Assembly (NCBI RefSeq): GCF_003597395.2
Contig: NC_133782.1
Coordinates: forward strand, 8,400,133 to 8,464,132
Source: Chelonoidis abingdonii
Lineage: Eukaryota; Chordata; Testudines; Testudinidae
Reading direction: 5' to 3'
Length of the DNA: 64,000 nucleotides
Below, piece by piece: positions 1 to 13,200 of the stretch. Numbering within the stretch: the first letter of the stretch is position 1; every line of letters begins with the position of its first letter. The position numbers and the translations under genes were made by a program. The notes under the pieces were generated by a model, which did no database searches, had not been told where the DNA came from, and saw only the letters and a list, made by a program, of their open reading frames with translations.

Positions 1-28
1 CACACTGATAAGGAGCACTGGCTAGGCT

Positions 29-48
29 GATATATATATATATATATT
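29..48. repeat. TA dinucleotide microsatellite
   Basis: About nine TA units, followed by an A/T-rich stretch. Ordinary simple repeat. Confidence 0.8.
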
Positions 49-1875
49 TAATAATAAAATTGATATGAAGGCGTAAATGACCAGTCTTTACAAATGAGCA
101 GGAATTGCAAAGCTGTTACATTTCTGGCCTGCAGGACCCTCCTTGTCTGCGTCTCCAGCTAGAAACTCCACATAGTTTCTCATAACCATGAAAGCATTGA
201 GTCTTAGCCATCTGTTTGCAGCCTGTGTTGCTTTCATGAATGGGCTGGGTAGATTCAGCTGGACCTGATGAAGCTTGAGTTTCTTTCTCATACGGATCAT
301 GTAATGTTTTTGGACCTTGTAAAGTAAAATTCCACCAGGTCCCAGCCAAGGTTAAAATCCGCTAAAAATTAAAACAAAGGAGATATTGAAAAGCAAATCT
401 GCACTGGAGTACTCATCCCTCTCCTAATTAATAGTTCAGTAAAGATGTGAACTGGATAATTTCTTGATTTTGTTTGAAAACTAGGTGTTGCTAGATGTAT
501 GTATTGTCTTCTATCAGTGCTGCAGAATAAAGCAGATGCACCAGTGCAGAGTGGTTACTTAGCATAGAGCAACATTGGTCTGTGTTACTATATAGCTGGG
601 GATGCTCCCGAGAGGAGGATAAAATGTGAGGAAGACAGACCTGTTGGATCCTGGCCAAACACCAGCTCTGTTCATTATTCTAGTCTCATTTCCAGAATCC
701 CCACTTTGGTTTCATTTGGATGCATTTATTGTCTTCACTACTTGTCCCAAACAGCTGGGTAGCGTTGCAGCATGCTGTTTAAACAGCTGCCACATTTCAC
801 CCGAGTTGGCTGCTCTTGCCTAGTGCAGAAAGTGTTTCCTAGTTGTGTTCTTTGTATAGTTGGCGAGTAACATTTGCAGGGCCCTTTGGGATATGTCTGG
901 ACAACAGACACTGTGTAAACGGAAGAGCACAAAATGGAACCACTGGAAACTGATAGCAAACTAGACAATATAAAGGCGGCACTGCAAGTACGGTGGGAGA
1001 GGCAGCCAGCTGTAATTCAGCAGTAATTCTAGCATGGTTTAGCTTCCAGGGAGGAAGACATGGTCAGAACTGCAACTGCAGAGAAGAGATGGGAAGCGAG
1101 CTCCTCTTTCTTGCCTTGCCTCAGCTCCATGGGAGTTGAGTTGGGTGGTTGGAGAGAAATGGGGTTAACTTGAATTTTCTGTGGAGGAATACTCCCATTG
1201 TCAAAACGCTTTGACAGCAGCAGTTTGTAGCCTCCCAGCAGAGTGGGTATGCAGAGATAATTAGGCCCAGTGATACAACGTCTCTGTGGCATGAAGACAT
1301 GGAGCTGGTGCACTGAAGTACCTAGCTTGACATTGCATGAGGGGAGGGTGGTGAGACTGTCAGCAGATGCAGCTGTGGGCTTTGAGCCCGACGGGGTTAC
1401 GTGTCATCTATGGCAGCTGTCAGGGGTTCCCTCATAAATCTGTGTGTAACCCTTCTGGCTGGGAAGCGCAGCATATCTGACAGCACGTGTCCTACATCTT
1501 CAAATGCCTGGGCTTTGACAGCAGCAAGACAAGAAGATACAAATGGAGGGAAGTCTGGAATTTTCTTTTGTTCTGGCTGAATTAAAATCCTGATGGTATC
1601 TCAGCATTCACTGTGCTGAACGTTAGGAGGCAGCTGTCCGGACAGGTTGTGTTGATTTCCCAACTGGTTGGAATATCCAAACGTCTCGTGAAAACCACTC
1701 TGCGATGCTGTCCGGTGAGGATCACTATGGCATCTATCGGACTCGTAAATCTCCCGCATGAAATCCGAGACCTTTCCGCTTAGTTAGGGGAAATGTTCTC
1801 TGCTCCCATTAGACTCCTGACCGTCTTGTGTTCTGAGGGGGGTGGAATCAAGGCACACTTTGATTACAAACCCTC

Positions 1876-1980
1876 TGGGGCAGGGATTGTCCATTGTTCT
1901 GCATTTGTACAGCACCCAGCACAACGGTGTCTGGTCCGTGACTGAGGGTTCAAAGCATCACCACAATATAAATAATCATA
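1876..1980 (-). repeat. Old retroposon relic (GTGCTAGGCACTGTAC family)
   Basis: Read on the minus strand it contains TTGTGCTGGGTGCTGTACAA, the same core seen on the plus strand near 15645 and 23970. It is a decayed member of an ancient amniote retroposon family; I cannot name the subfamily without a library search. Confidence 0.5.
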
Positions 1981-4969
1981 GAAATATAGGCCTGGAAGGG
2001 ACTTCAGTTTCTCCCGCCATGCTGAGACAGGATTAAATATACCTGGATTCAGTGCAGTAAAAGATAAGTGTCAGTTTCCTCCAGATAAGATGGCAACATA
2101 AAGTCATATTGTTAGGATGTGGCATTTTGTTGGCTTTTGCCAGCTGTTGGGCAGAAAGGCAGTCTGTGATTGAAATGCAAGCTGTCAGTTTTCAAGAGGG
2201 TTTGGAGGGAAGAATTGTGCACTTCTGTCAGTCTGCAGAAATCCTGTAGACTGAGTTTGCTAGATGGCACAGTCTAGTGGTTTTAGCACAAGGCATGATG
2301 GGAAATGTTTGTTCTGGAAAGATTCAGCAGAGACACGGGTGCGTTTGGGGAGCTGTAGGTGAAGACTGAGACGCTGTATGTGGAAAGCTCATATCACCCA
2401 TGCCTGCACACAGTGCATCATGCAAAAGGTGGTAGGGCCTGGTCCAGCGTCCACTGAAATCCCTGCGGGAGTTGAGTGGGAATCAGATCAGGCTCTAAGT
2501 CGCTTAGCTTGATAGTTAGCAAGTGTTTCAACTCCTTGTAAGGCGGCTGTTCCATTTGAGCGGTTAGGCGGTTGCTGCTGCCAGAATGCTCACATGCTCT
2601 TCAGTTTTCTTCCGGTTCCCATCTCGCACCCTCAGATGTGAACATGGGCCTGTCTTCGCTGCTAATGCCCCCCCTTTCCCAGTGGGCATGTTTGGGGCCT
2701 TGGCTCCACCATACCTGCCACATGCTTGCGGCCCCCAGAGATTCAAAAGTGAAGTTGGGTTAAAGAGCTTGGCAAAGCTCCCAGGTGTGATGAGGCATGT
2801 CTCCAACGCCAATCTCTGGTCTATACATGGGAGTAAATGACATTGTTTATCTAGCGTACATGGGTTTTCGTCAGAGTCCCAAGATGCAGGGACAGCCGCT
2901 TCCTCCTCATAGATTGGCACTGTACAATGTCTGAGCAGCGTGTTTTTCACAGGGCTCGGATTTAGTGCGGATGGAGTGTGGGAGGGTGAAGGTACAGTTC
3001 CCTTTCTTCCCAAGGGTTCTGATCCTGCCCTTATTGAAGTCAGTGGCAAAACTCCCAATTGGCTTCAGAGGGACCCAGCTGAAGCCCAAAGGCTCGTACC
3101 AAATGGAATTACACTGCATTAGGGAAGTTCCTCTGGCTGAGGGTGAATTTCTCCTTCCATGTGCTGGAATGCAGCGGGGTCAGAAATAGTCCCTTCACCT
3201 GACAGAAGACAAGAGAGAAAAGATAAGCATCTCTGGGGCTCTGATATGCTTCAGAGTGGGCCAGGCACACAGACAAAGAATCCCAGGCAGGGATTCCCCA
3301 CTAACAAGCAGATACCGGGCCAGGATCAGAGAGGAGCTGCTCATTTACAGTGGCAGATAGCCTTGTTGAAATGACTTCAGAAGGACCCCTAGTATTGTCT
3401 GTATCTGTCTGATAAGATCAACTGTTTTCTTTTGAGTCCCTGCCCCCTGTCATCGATGCCCAAGCATTGGAGTGTGTGGGGAGGGGAGGGATGGGGGACA
3501 GTGAGCCATCGGAAGGGCGTCCCGTCTGGCTTCTATAGGATAGCTAGCAAAATTCATTAGTCTTTGGAAGACCTGGTCAGTCAGAAAACGATTGTGCCAG
3601 GGGATGAATTGTATAGGTGTTGCTACTATCGGGAGGTTCTGAAGGATAGTCTGTTCTGTCCTAGGCTGATTTCAGAAGAGAGGTCACCATTGTGTGGTGG
3701 CAGCTTTGTTCGGGCTGAGCATAGGTTCCTTCAGTTGGCTGGCTCTCCCTTGGCACCCCTAGGGTCAGCAGAGTTCCCTGCAGCAATCAGGGCTCTTGAC
3801 CGTTTTAATTACCTGGGCTCCAGCCCAATCCAGATGCACCAGCACTTGAGGGTTTCGGACTGTATCCTGCCGCAGCTGCAGTGCTGTTAATGGCTCAGAC
3901 TCCCCTTTGGTAATGTCACCCCCGGGGGAAAGGCTGTGGTTTTATATCGTGGCAGAACAACCAGGAAATGCATGTGTGATGGGAAACCCCCCCCCCCCTT
4001 GTATATTCTTGATCAATGAAGTATGTAAGTATTATAACTCAAGTCCATTTGTCCATAATTCATTAGCAGAGCATAGTCTGCCCGAGATGCTGCTGAGCTG
4101 CAGAGACAAGTGACGGCTTTGACCGCCTTAAACAGCAGGGCTAAATATATCTAGTTCTTACTCTGAACTGTATGTTTTATGGCCAAGGGACCCCATCTTG
4201 GCTGAGCCGGGAGTTGAACTAGGGACATGTAGACCTATAGGCCCAAGTCTCTACAGCTTAAATTAAAGAACCGGGCTCTGTGGCTGGGGCTAAAGTAGAT
4301 TTTGGGCACAGAGGGAGATGCAATATACCCACCCACCAGCAGGTTATGCAAATTCTTTCACACAGGGATCACATTTTCCTTGTGTGTGTTTTGAATAGCT
4401 CCTACCACAGTGGGGAGATTGGGGCCTCTAGGTCCTACCCAAACACCATGTAACAAATCTTATTTTCTTTTAAGCAAGTCATAGGCAATGGGCAGAAGGT
4501 TTGGAGTTTAGGGGTTGGTTCATTGTGGAAAAGCACCAAAAAATTGGGGAATTTATCTGATCTCGCTCCTGAGTCTGCAAACGCTCATAAGAACAGGCTT
4601 CCTGGTAAGATTTCCAGCACTTCCTTCTGCAAGGCAGGCTGCAAAAACGTCCAGAACGCCTGGAATTTCAGTCCTCCCACTTCTGATCATGTGGAACATG
4701 GGAGAGACATAGAATGGTAAGTGACAGGGTGCTGGGGCACTACCAGTATGCAAGGAGTTAACCTCAGCTCAGCTTTTGGCTCCCCTTGTACATGTGCTTA
4801 GGGATCACCGTAGAAGGTCAGGGTCCAACATCCAGGGTCTTGGGACAGGGTTGAATTCCAAGCTGGGGACTCTTCTTATGTTGCTTGCTTGTTATAGACA
4901 TGATTCCTCAAGGAGAAGACCACTTTGACTTGCTGTATTTTTTTCTGCTAAGTCACCCTGCTATAATAA

Positions 4970-5160
4970 TAATACCTAGCTCGTATAGCGGTTTTAATCA
5001 GTAGGTCACAAAGTGTTTTACAAATGGGAGCACATTATCCCCATTTTACAGGTGAGGAGACTGAGGCACAGAGGTAGGCCGGGACCTGGCCAAGATGGGC
5101 CAGCAGGCCAGGCTAGGAATAGAACTCTAGTCTATCGGGTTTCAGTCAGTGGTATATCCA
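4970..5160. repeat. MIR-like SINE relic
   Basis: Contains CATTATCCCCATTTTACAGG followed by GAGGAGACTGAGGCACAGAG, the core and 3' part typical of MIR-type SINEs. Diverged and intronic. Confidence 0.7.
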
Positions 5161-6642
5161 GTAAGTCAAACTGCCTCACTTACGCAAACTTCTTCAGCTC
5201 TCCTCCGAAAGGTTTTGCTTGTGTTTTGGCCAAAGTTTCCAGTAGTTTTCTTACTGTATCTGAATGGGTTCAGTTGTCCCATATGACCATCCCAGCCTGG
5301 ACTTCTGTGACAGTCACGTGTGTTAATCGGGCATCTTAAAAAAATGGGTAGGCAAGGCAACAGCACAGCTCTAGTAGCCCAGTGAAAGAATATGGCTGTA
5401 TATCGGAATCGGATTTTTGTATCACTGCTTTGTTTCCAGTGTAATTAGAAATTATATTTCTTGTCAAACTCCTAGCTTTGAATGGAAGAGCTTTGGGGGA
5501 GTGAGAGGTGGGAGTGGCAGACATGCCCTGAGGGAAACTGAGTAATTGTACAGATAAAAGCGAGAACACACTGTATTACCATCAGTCTAAAACAACAGAA
5601 AGCTATAATATTCTGTTAAGTGAAAGTTTCTGCAGTGATGTCACTGCAGAATGAGTTACCGCTGCGGTGCAGTGGGACAAGATTCCTCACTTGACTAGTG
5701 AGAATTCTTGCCTGGTGCCTCCTGGGCTGCTTGTCTAGTCAGCGCAAAGCTACTTACACTAGCTACTGAAACCAGAAAATGCATTTCTTCGCATCGGTGG
5801 TCAGGCTCTAAGACTGAAAGATGCTGCTTTAATTTCAAGCTGCTCACCCAGTATGTGTACCTCTCTTCTTGTGATGCACGTGTCTCCCCTACTCCTGACT
5901 TTATGCTTTAGTTTTTGTCATTTTGCCCCTTATGCTCTGGGGGACAAGTTTCTACTCCCCAGGCATCAAGAAACCTCACTCAGGCCAATTTCAGATCCCT
6001 CTGTTAATTCTTTAACTCAGCCTTCCAGCACTGCATCCCAGTCATACACGCTATCTGCTCCCTGCTGCCGTATTTCACCTCAGTCATTTGTAGACATGGG
6101 TGAGAAAGGGGCTGTTTTTTGAACAAATTGTGATTTTTTTTCAGTTTATTTAAATATTTGGGATTTTCTGGTGTTTTTTTTTTTTTAATTGAAAAAATGT
6201 TTGTGTTTTGTTTCTCTTCCCTTCTTTTTCTCTCCCCCGCTTCAGGGCAAAATGGGTGAGGAGGAAAAGAAATGAGAGAGAGAAATGTGATGGTGGTGGG
6301 ACTGTTTTGTGTTTGTCTAGAAATCTAAAATACACACAAACTTTTGTTTTTGAAAAAGGCCTTTTTTTTGTTTGTTTTTGAAAAGCTGTCTTGAATGAAA
6401 AGTGTTGCTCATTTGTATTGTACCTGTCTAATTTGCAAGATCCTCCAGGCAGGGACCTAGTCCTGTGTGTTTGCAGAGAGCCATGGGCATCAATAGCTTG
6501 GCATAAATGACCTATTCTCACTTGTCCTCCCAAACCCGAACGCTTAAACAAAGAAGCATCTGTGCCCTGATCTGTGAATGCTGCCTGAAGAGAAGCTCTC
6601 TCACTTGGTGACTGAACCAGCTCCTCTTGTGCTGTTACTTCT

Positions 6643-7032
6643 AGGGCTGGTCAGGAATTTTTCTAGGATGAATAAAGTGTTTTCTCAAAATTGAAATTTT
6701 CTGTGGGAAATTTTCAGTTTTGGAAAAAATTTCATTTTCCACTGGGAAGATCGAAATGATGGCTGCCTGGAAGGCTCTTGTCGGTTTCACTTTCTGTCTG
6801 GAGGATCTCAGCAGATGCTGAACACCCTGCCTCTTTGCTTTCCTGCCTGTCCTCCAGCTCTGGGGCCAGACATGCAGAGAGCCAGGTCTCTCAAAGTGGA
6901 ATTGTTCTTGAAATCACTCCCCCAGTAAAATATTTGTGATTTTAACATTTTATCATAGTTCAAGACTTTTCATATTGTTGGGAATTTTTTTTTTTCCCCC
7001 TGGGAAGAAATTTGTTTTTCTGGCCAGCTCTC
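6643..7032. mobile_element. A/T-rich foldback (MITE-like) element
   Basis: The left end reads AGGGCTGGTCAGGAATTTTT and the right end, reverse-complemented, reads AGAGCTGGCCAGAAAAACAA, giving an imperfect terminal inverted repeat. The interior is rich in AAATTTT-type words. Flanks GTTACTTC and GTTATTTT may be a worn 8-bp target duplication. The family name is unknown to me. Confidence 0.5.
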
Positions 7033-7128
7033 GTTATTTTCCCAGCTAAGTCCTGCCGTCAGTGGACTCCTCAGCATTCAGTGACCTGGCTTTGAGGTTT
7101 CTCTGCTCACTCACCTTTCATTTTCCAG

Positions 7129-7244
7129 GCTGCAGTGCAATTGTCAACATAACACCTGTGGCGGCTCATGTGATCGTTGCTGTCCGGGCTTCAACCAGTT
7201 ACCCTGGAAACCAGCTACGACTGACAGTGCTAATGAATGCCAAC
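7129..7244 (+). CDS. LAMA5: LAMA5 exon 1 (local number): LE module
   Basis: Acceptor TTTTCCAG, donor CAAC|GTAGGT. Starts with one codon-completing base, ends in phase 1. Encodes [18 protein letters not shown] then [13 protein letters not shown], the second part of an LE module; the first cysteines are on an upstream exon not in the window. Confidence 0.95.
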
Positions 7245-10200
7245 GTAGGTTGTTGTGGGCTGGGTTCCCCTTCTTCCCTCCCTCCCTCCCCCTCTAGCTG
7301 TTTAGGTGGTTGGAAAACATGGAATGAACAAACTCCGCTGCCCCCACGTATGGGAAGCCTTGCGGTTGGCCCCAAAGCTCTGCCATAGAATCCCATTTCT
7401 AAAGCTTTGTGCTTGAGGAAGGAATCCATACCACAGTCCCTCTTGGAGCCCATGATGGGGCCTTGCATTAAATCTCCCTCTACAGGCATTATGGGCAATC
7501 TCTCTTTTGATCCTTGGTGGGAATTCAGTGCTCCTATAAATGGCTGGATTGGCAGCATTGGAAGGTAAAGTCCTTTGTCCATAGGGGGGCTACTAGCGAC
7601 CCTTACACTGCTCCACCAGTGAACCACAATCCTGACCTAGAAGGATCCCCTGTAGAGGGGTTAGGCTGCATTTCTGCTGGGGTAACTGGCAGCAAAGCTG
7701 TTGATTGTAGTGTTGTTTTTGTGACTTGTTCCCCTCTCCACTGGGGACTTGACTAAGATCACTAAGCCATTTCAGACAAGCCCCTGGGTGGTGGTAACTT
7801 TTGCTCCCTGCAGAGCCTGATTGGGACTTGAATTGGTGATTTAGGAGGGAAAGCAGCCATAATTCTGTTGAAAGGCTGTCCTATACCATTGCCGGGTTTT
7901 ACAACCTCATTACCAGTCCTTCAGACCATCCCTGTGGTTACCCTGCATTTTAGTACCAGACTTAGTGAACGTAACTAGAAGTATAGGAAGAGGAGCAGTC
8001 TGTGTTGTGGATTATTCTGTTTTGTGAAGGCTTCTACAGCGATATCCGCTTAATCTGTACTGAGTGCTAATTCTGGTCCCCTTCCTGCCTTTGTCCTAAA
8101 CTTTGTGCAGTCATCCTGATTGCTCAGTCCTGCTCTGAAGATAAATTGCATTCAGATCTACTCACATCTTTATTTGGATAGCCAGAACCCTCCGGTAGAT
8201 GCCAACACTGGAATTCATGCTGGTCTGGGAAAGTGAAGCATGAAGCTCAGTTAAATCACATGATCTCATAAACGTAGGGACTCTGCAACGGGCTGTTGGA
8301 TCTTGCTCCTGTGGATTTAAAAAAAATTTTAAAAAACCCCCACCCAATGCACACTCACCATGTGTTTGACTTCACAGCTCAGCCCCTCTCTAATTGGATA
8401 ACATTGAGAACTGGCCTGCATGTTTGCTCCAAACCACTTTGGAGGCCCCAAAGTTTGGATAACTTCCCTTTCTCCCCTCCCGCCATGCTCGGGCTTGCCT
8501 TTTCTCATTTTGTGCCTCGGTGCTTTCTGGTTGCAGAAAATGTCAAAGCCCTGCTAAAATGCCTGTTCTGCCTAGGTGTCCAGCCTTGACTTGCAGACTG
8601 GAGACATCTGAAAGCTTAAGTGATTAACTGATCCTTCTGCCCCTTTTGCACTTCATTCCTCATTTAAATGTAACCCCCATGCAATACAGACTTACTTAGC
8701 CCCTTTCAACCTTTCATTGGGGAGTTAAAATACATCAGTTAATTGTTTCGCTGGAGAATGGTGATCAATAACCCAGAGGAACGTACCCGCTGAGCTCCTG
8801 TCTCTTTATACTTTCAGCTTGCAATTGCAATGGTCATGCCTACGACTGCTACTATGATCCGGAGGTCCATCGGCACAAGGCCAGCAAAAATTATGACAAC
8901 CAGTATAAAGGAGGAGGTGTCTGCATAGAATGTCAGGTACGCCCTGGGGGAGGGAATTGCACATTGTTGTTGTAGCAGGACAGACTGTCAGGTGTTCTGT
9001 TTCCTGTGGCTGCATTGTTAGCCTGAATTGTAGTTTTACATTGTGGGCAACAAGCGAATCAGGAGCTCTCATGTTTTCTGTTAGTTTTCCAGGAAATCTG
9101 GGCTCTTGGCATCAGGATAAAGGTACATGCACCAATGGCAGGAGTGATGGGGTAGTTTGTGGGTTCCCATCTGTTGGCGTAACCTTGGAAATGAATGGCT
9201 AAGGGTAGGATTTTCATATGCCCTGGGCATCAGCCTTACTCCGCTTCCATTGAACTCAATGGGAGTTTGACCACTGACTTCAAATGGGAGTAGAATTCGG
9301 CCAATTCTAGTGCTTTTGAAAAATCCCACCCCAGTTTACTGGGCCCAAATACTATCACTTGTCTGTCACTGCTTAAGCATTGGTGCCATGCTGCTCTCCC
9401 TACTCTCTCAGCACCTGACTAAAGTCTTGCCATGGTGAAGCAAAAACTCTTTGACTTGTTAGTTTCACAGGAAGTACCATATAGTGGCATGGGACCCATG
9501 TAGTGCATGACTAGCTGTGCTTTTACAAAATGGGTTACTTCTGTCTTCCTGAATGCAAGGCAGCTGGGAAACAAACCCTGAAGCCAAAATATAGAGCTAA
9601 AACCCAAACCAGGTTTGGTGGAGGATTCGAAAGGTCTGAGTTTCAACCCAACATGAGTGGACTTTTGAGCAATCGTTGTTCATTCCTTTGTTTGCTTTCC
9701 TAATGTTACCCTGTTGTGAAGCTACCTGGTATTACAGTCTGGTAGATGACCACGTTTTCCTTCCTGATGGGCAGAGTATCTGATGCCCTCCAACTCAACT
9801 GTTTTTCAGCATCATACAACTGGCATCAACTGTGAGAGGTGCATCCCTGGATACTACAAATCCCCTGACCATTCGATAGACTCACCCTACATTTGCTACC
9901 GTGAGTATGGCTGCCCTGCAGGCTAGAGACGCAGCTAGACTTTCATGTAATAGCTAGAGGAGAGCAGCCCACGCTGTCGAACGGTGGGGTGTTTGGTGCT
10001 GTGGACCATCAGGGGCTGATTGTCCAGCCAGCCTTAAAAAATCCCTGGGCATCTGTCTTGCATGCACAAACAGCCATTGGCTTGTGCAGAAGGAGTGCGT
10101 GTCTGTTGTTGCAATCAGCTGTGGATCCACATTCAAAGGCCTGAAAGGAGTGGAAATGTGGCCCCGTCTGACCCAGTAGGGGATGATTTTCCGAAGCAGG

Positions 10201-13200
10201 AGATGCTCACGCACATCTCTATGGGAAACCCAGATCATTCTAGCAGTCTTGGTGGGTTTGATTCTGCCACCTGGTTTGGTGGCTTTGCCGTGTTCACCAG
10301 AGCCCTAGCTGTAATGCAGCCAGAATTGCCACCATTTCGGAAGCAAGATTGTGAGGGGCAGAGCCCAGCTTTTTGCAGCCTCACGTCAGATCCTGCAATA
10401 CAGCAATTCGAGATGACTGCAGCAGCAGCAGCTCTGCCAAGCTTGAACCATTTTAAAGAGACAGACACACCTTTTATTTTTGAAAGGGACTGAACTGTAT
10501 GTATCTCAAACTTTCTTGCTATGCTGCTAGCCTGGTTGTTGCAATTAGAAATCTCGTGTGAACACAGATTTGGGAAATGAAGGTCTCTCTCAATAATGGC
10601 AGCTCCCAGTGACTGCTCTCTCCCTGCAGGTTGTAATTGTGACTCAGAATTCACCGATGGCACCTGTGAGGACCTCACTGGTCGCTGTTACTGCAAGCCA
10701 AATTACACCGGGGAGCTCTGCAATGCATGTGCAGAGGGATACACAGACTTCCCACACTGCTATCGTAAGTGTCAAGTTTGCACAGGAGGGCTGTCAACGA
10801 GGATGTGTGGGAGCTAAAACTCCTCAGCTCCTGGTTCGTCAGAAACAAGAAGGATTGAAACCTTGTTTGTGCAAAGAGGCTGCTAGGAAGCCTAAAATTA
10901 GAGCTGCCAACTTTGCAGACAGTGCGTGGGCATCACACCTCTCTCCCTGTGCTGTTGTCAGCAAGCAGCACATGGTTCTCATATCAGTGGCACCTGAAAT
11001 TGCAGACCAACCCAACACCTTGCTTTGGCAGGGAAGCTGGGGATTAGTGGGCAGTGGAGTCACTGGGCTAAATCCTGGATCTTCACCCCTCATTCTTCAA
11101 GTTGGGAAGAAGGTGACGTTTCGGGATCCAGAAGAAATGTTGTTTATTTTTAAGTCGGTTCGGTTTTGGGCTAGTTCCAGTGGGGGGCTCAAACTGAGCA
11201 CAGATGTAATGTTTGCAATGGCTCTTTCTCCCCACAGCTGTTCCAGCTTTCTCTCACAATGATACTGGAGAACAGGTGCTTCCGGCTGGACAGATAATAA
11301 GTAAGCCCTGCAGTTTGCCTTATCTCTTTTCCAGTTCGTTCCATACACTGCAATTTATAATTATTATTAGTGATCATAATCATTGTAGCATGTAGGCCCC
11401 CGCTGAGATCAGGGTCCCTCTCTGGTAGGCCCCGAAAAGTCGTGTTTGCTCAAAGAGTTTACAGTTGCAATTGGCACAGCAAAGGGAGGGAGAAGGGAAA
11501 TATTATTCCTGTCGTACAGGTAGGGGAATAGAGGCACAGAGCGGTTTTGCGCTTCATGCAGGAGTCTCTGGGGGAAGTTCTATGGCCTGTGTTATGCAGG
11601 AGGTCAGATCAGACTGTCATAATGATCCACTCTGCCCTTAAAATCTATGATTGCGAGACCTGTCCAAGTTCACAGGGAATCTGTGGCAGGGCTGGAAACT
11701 AGCCAGATGCTCCATAGTCCTAGTCTCATGCCTTAGCCACGAGACCATCCTTTTCCTACATCTGCATGTACTAATTTTCCTAGGCATCGGGGGAGCGTCT
11801 AAATCCTCTGTGCCAACACCTTTCACTGCTGCAAATCTGCCTTGTGCGGCATGTGCCTCTAGTCTGAATGTGACCACGGTAGTTTAATGCTTGGCAGCAA
11901 ACTTTTTGTAAAAGCACTTTCTGTCTCTCTTGTGTCTGTGCTTGTATCCTTTCCCTTCCTCTCCCTGGTAGAATTCTAACCCCTCAAGCTCATGACTCAT
12001 CTCCCCCGTCTTTTTGGGACTCTCGGCTTTTCCCACACACTTCTCCATTGTTTCACGTTTACCACAGATAACCTTTTTCTTCCCTCTGATATTTTAATCT
12101 CTGTTGTTTTCCAGGCAGATTTTTCTTTGCTGGGCTTGGAATCTCTCTTTCCCTCTGGTTCCCACCCCTTCCCCCCTTCTGCTTCCTCTCCCCATCTCTT
12201 CTCTTGACCCACCCCCTTTTCCTGGGCCAGGGAGACCCAGGTACCAGGAGAATACAACTTCACTGAGCTCTGCTGGATTAGCGCACTCGTGCATCCCAAC
12301 TCTGAGGAATTCTGAAGTGCTGGTCAGCCTCGGGGGAACCAGAGTACACCGTGTAACTGCGAGGATGCTGTTGTGAGCCAGCCATTGAAACCTGATGAAG
12401 CAGCTGCCTTGATTATCTGAAGGTTTAGATTTCAGAGTAGCAGCTGTGTTGTTCTGTATCTGCAAAAAGAACAGGAGTAGTTGTGGCACCTTAGAGACTA
12501 ACACATTTATAAGAATATAAGCTTTTGTGGGCTACAGCCCACTTCATCAGATTCATAGAATGGAACATATAGTAAGAAGACATATATACATAAGAGAACA
12601 TGAAACAGTAGAAGTTGCCATACCACCTCTAAGAGGCTAATTAATTAACATGAGCTATTATCAGCAGGAGAAAAAATAGCTTTTGTAGTGGTGATAATAA
12701 AGATGGCCCATTTCAGACAGTTGACAAGAAGGTGTGAGGATACTTAATATGGGGAAATAGATTCAATTTGTATAATGATCCAGCCACTCCCAGTCTCTGT
12801 ACAAGGCCAAGTTAATGGTATCTAGTTTGCAAATTAATTCCAGTTCAGCAGTTTCTCGATGGAATCTGTTTTTGAAGCTTTTCTATTGCAAAATTGCCTC
12901 CTTTTAAGTCTGTTACTGAGTGACCAGAGAGGTTGAAGTGTTCTACTGGTTTTTGAATGTTATGATTCCTGCTGTCAGATTTGTGTCCATTTATTCTTTT
13001 GCGTAGGGACTGTCCAGTTTGGCCAGTGTACATGGCATAGGGGCATTGCTAGCACATGCTGGCATATATCACATTGGTAGATGTGCAGGTGAGCCAGCCC
13101 TTGATGGCGTGGCTGATGTGATTTGGGCAATGGGGCTGTTCTATAATGAATCATAACAGTATCCTGTGAACAAAGCCTCATCCCCACTTACAGAAGGCAT

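Larger units (their letters stand above)
1..7128. other. LAMA5: Intron upstream of local exon 1 (5' end outside window)
   Basis: No convincing laminin exon was found here; the preceding LE half-module should lie before the window. It holds a short TA repeat (29-48), old SINE-like relics (about 1876-1980, 4970-5160), a poly-C run (about 3987-3998), T-rich tracts (6165-6190, 6360-6380) and a foldback element (6643-7032). The open frames here lack laminin-like cysteine spacing or recognisable domains and look like chance. Confidence 0.75.

Noticed and set aside
2564..3058. 164-codon minus-strand open frame in the first intron
   Set aside because: Overlaps other chance frames in both directions; no family resemblance and no laminin spacing of cysteines.
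3987..3998. Poly-C run as a biological signal
   Set aside because: A short homopolymer in an intron, prone to sequencing error; nothing around it supports a function.
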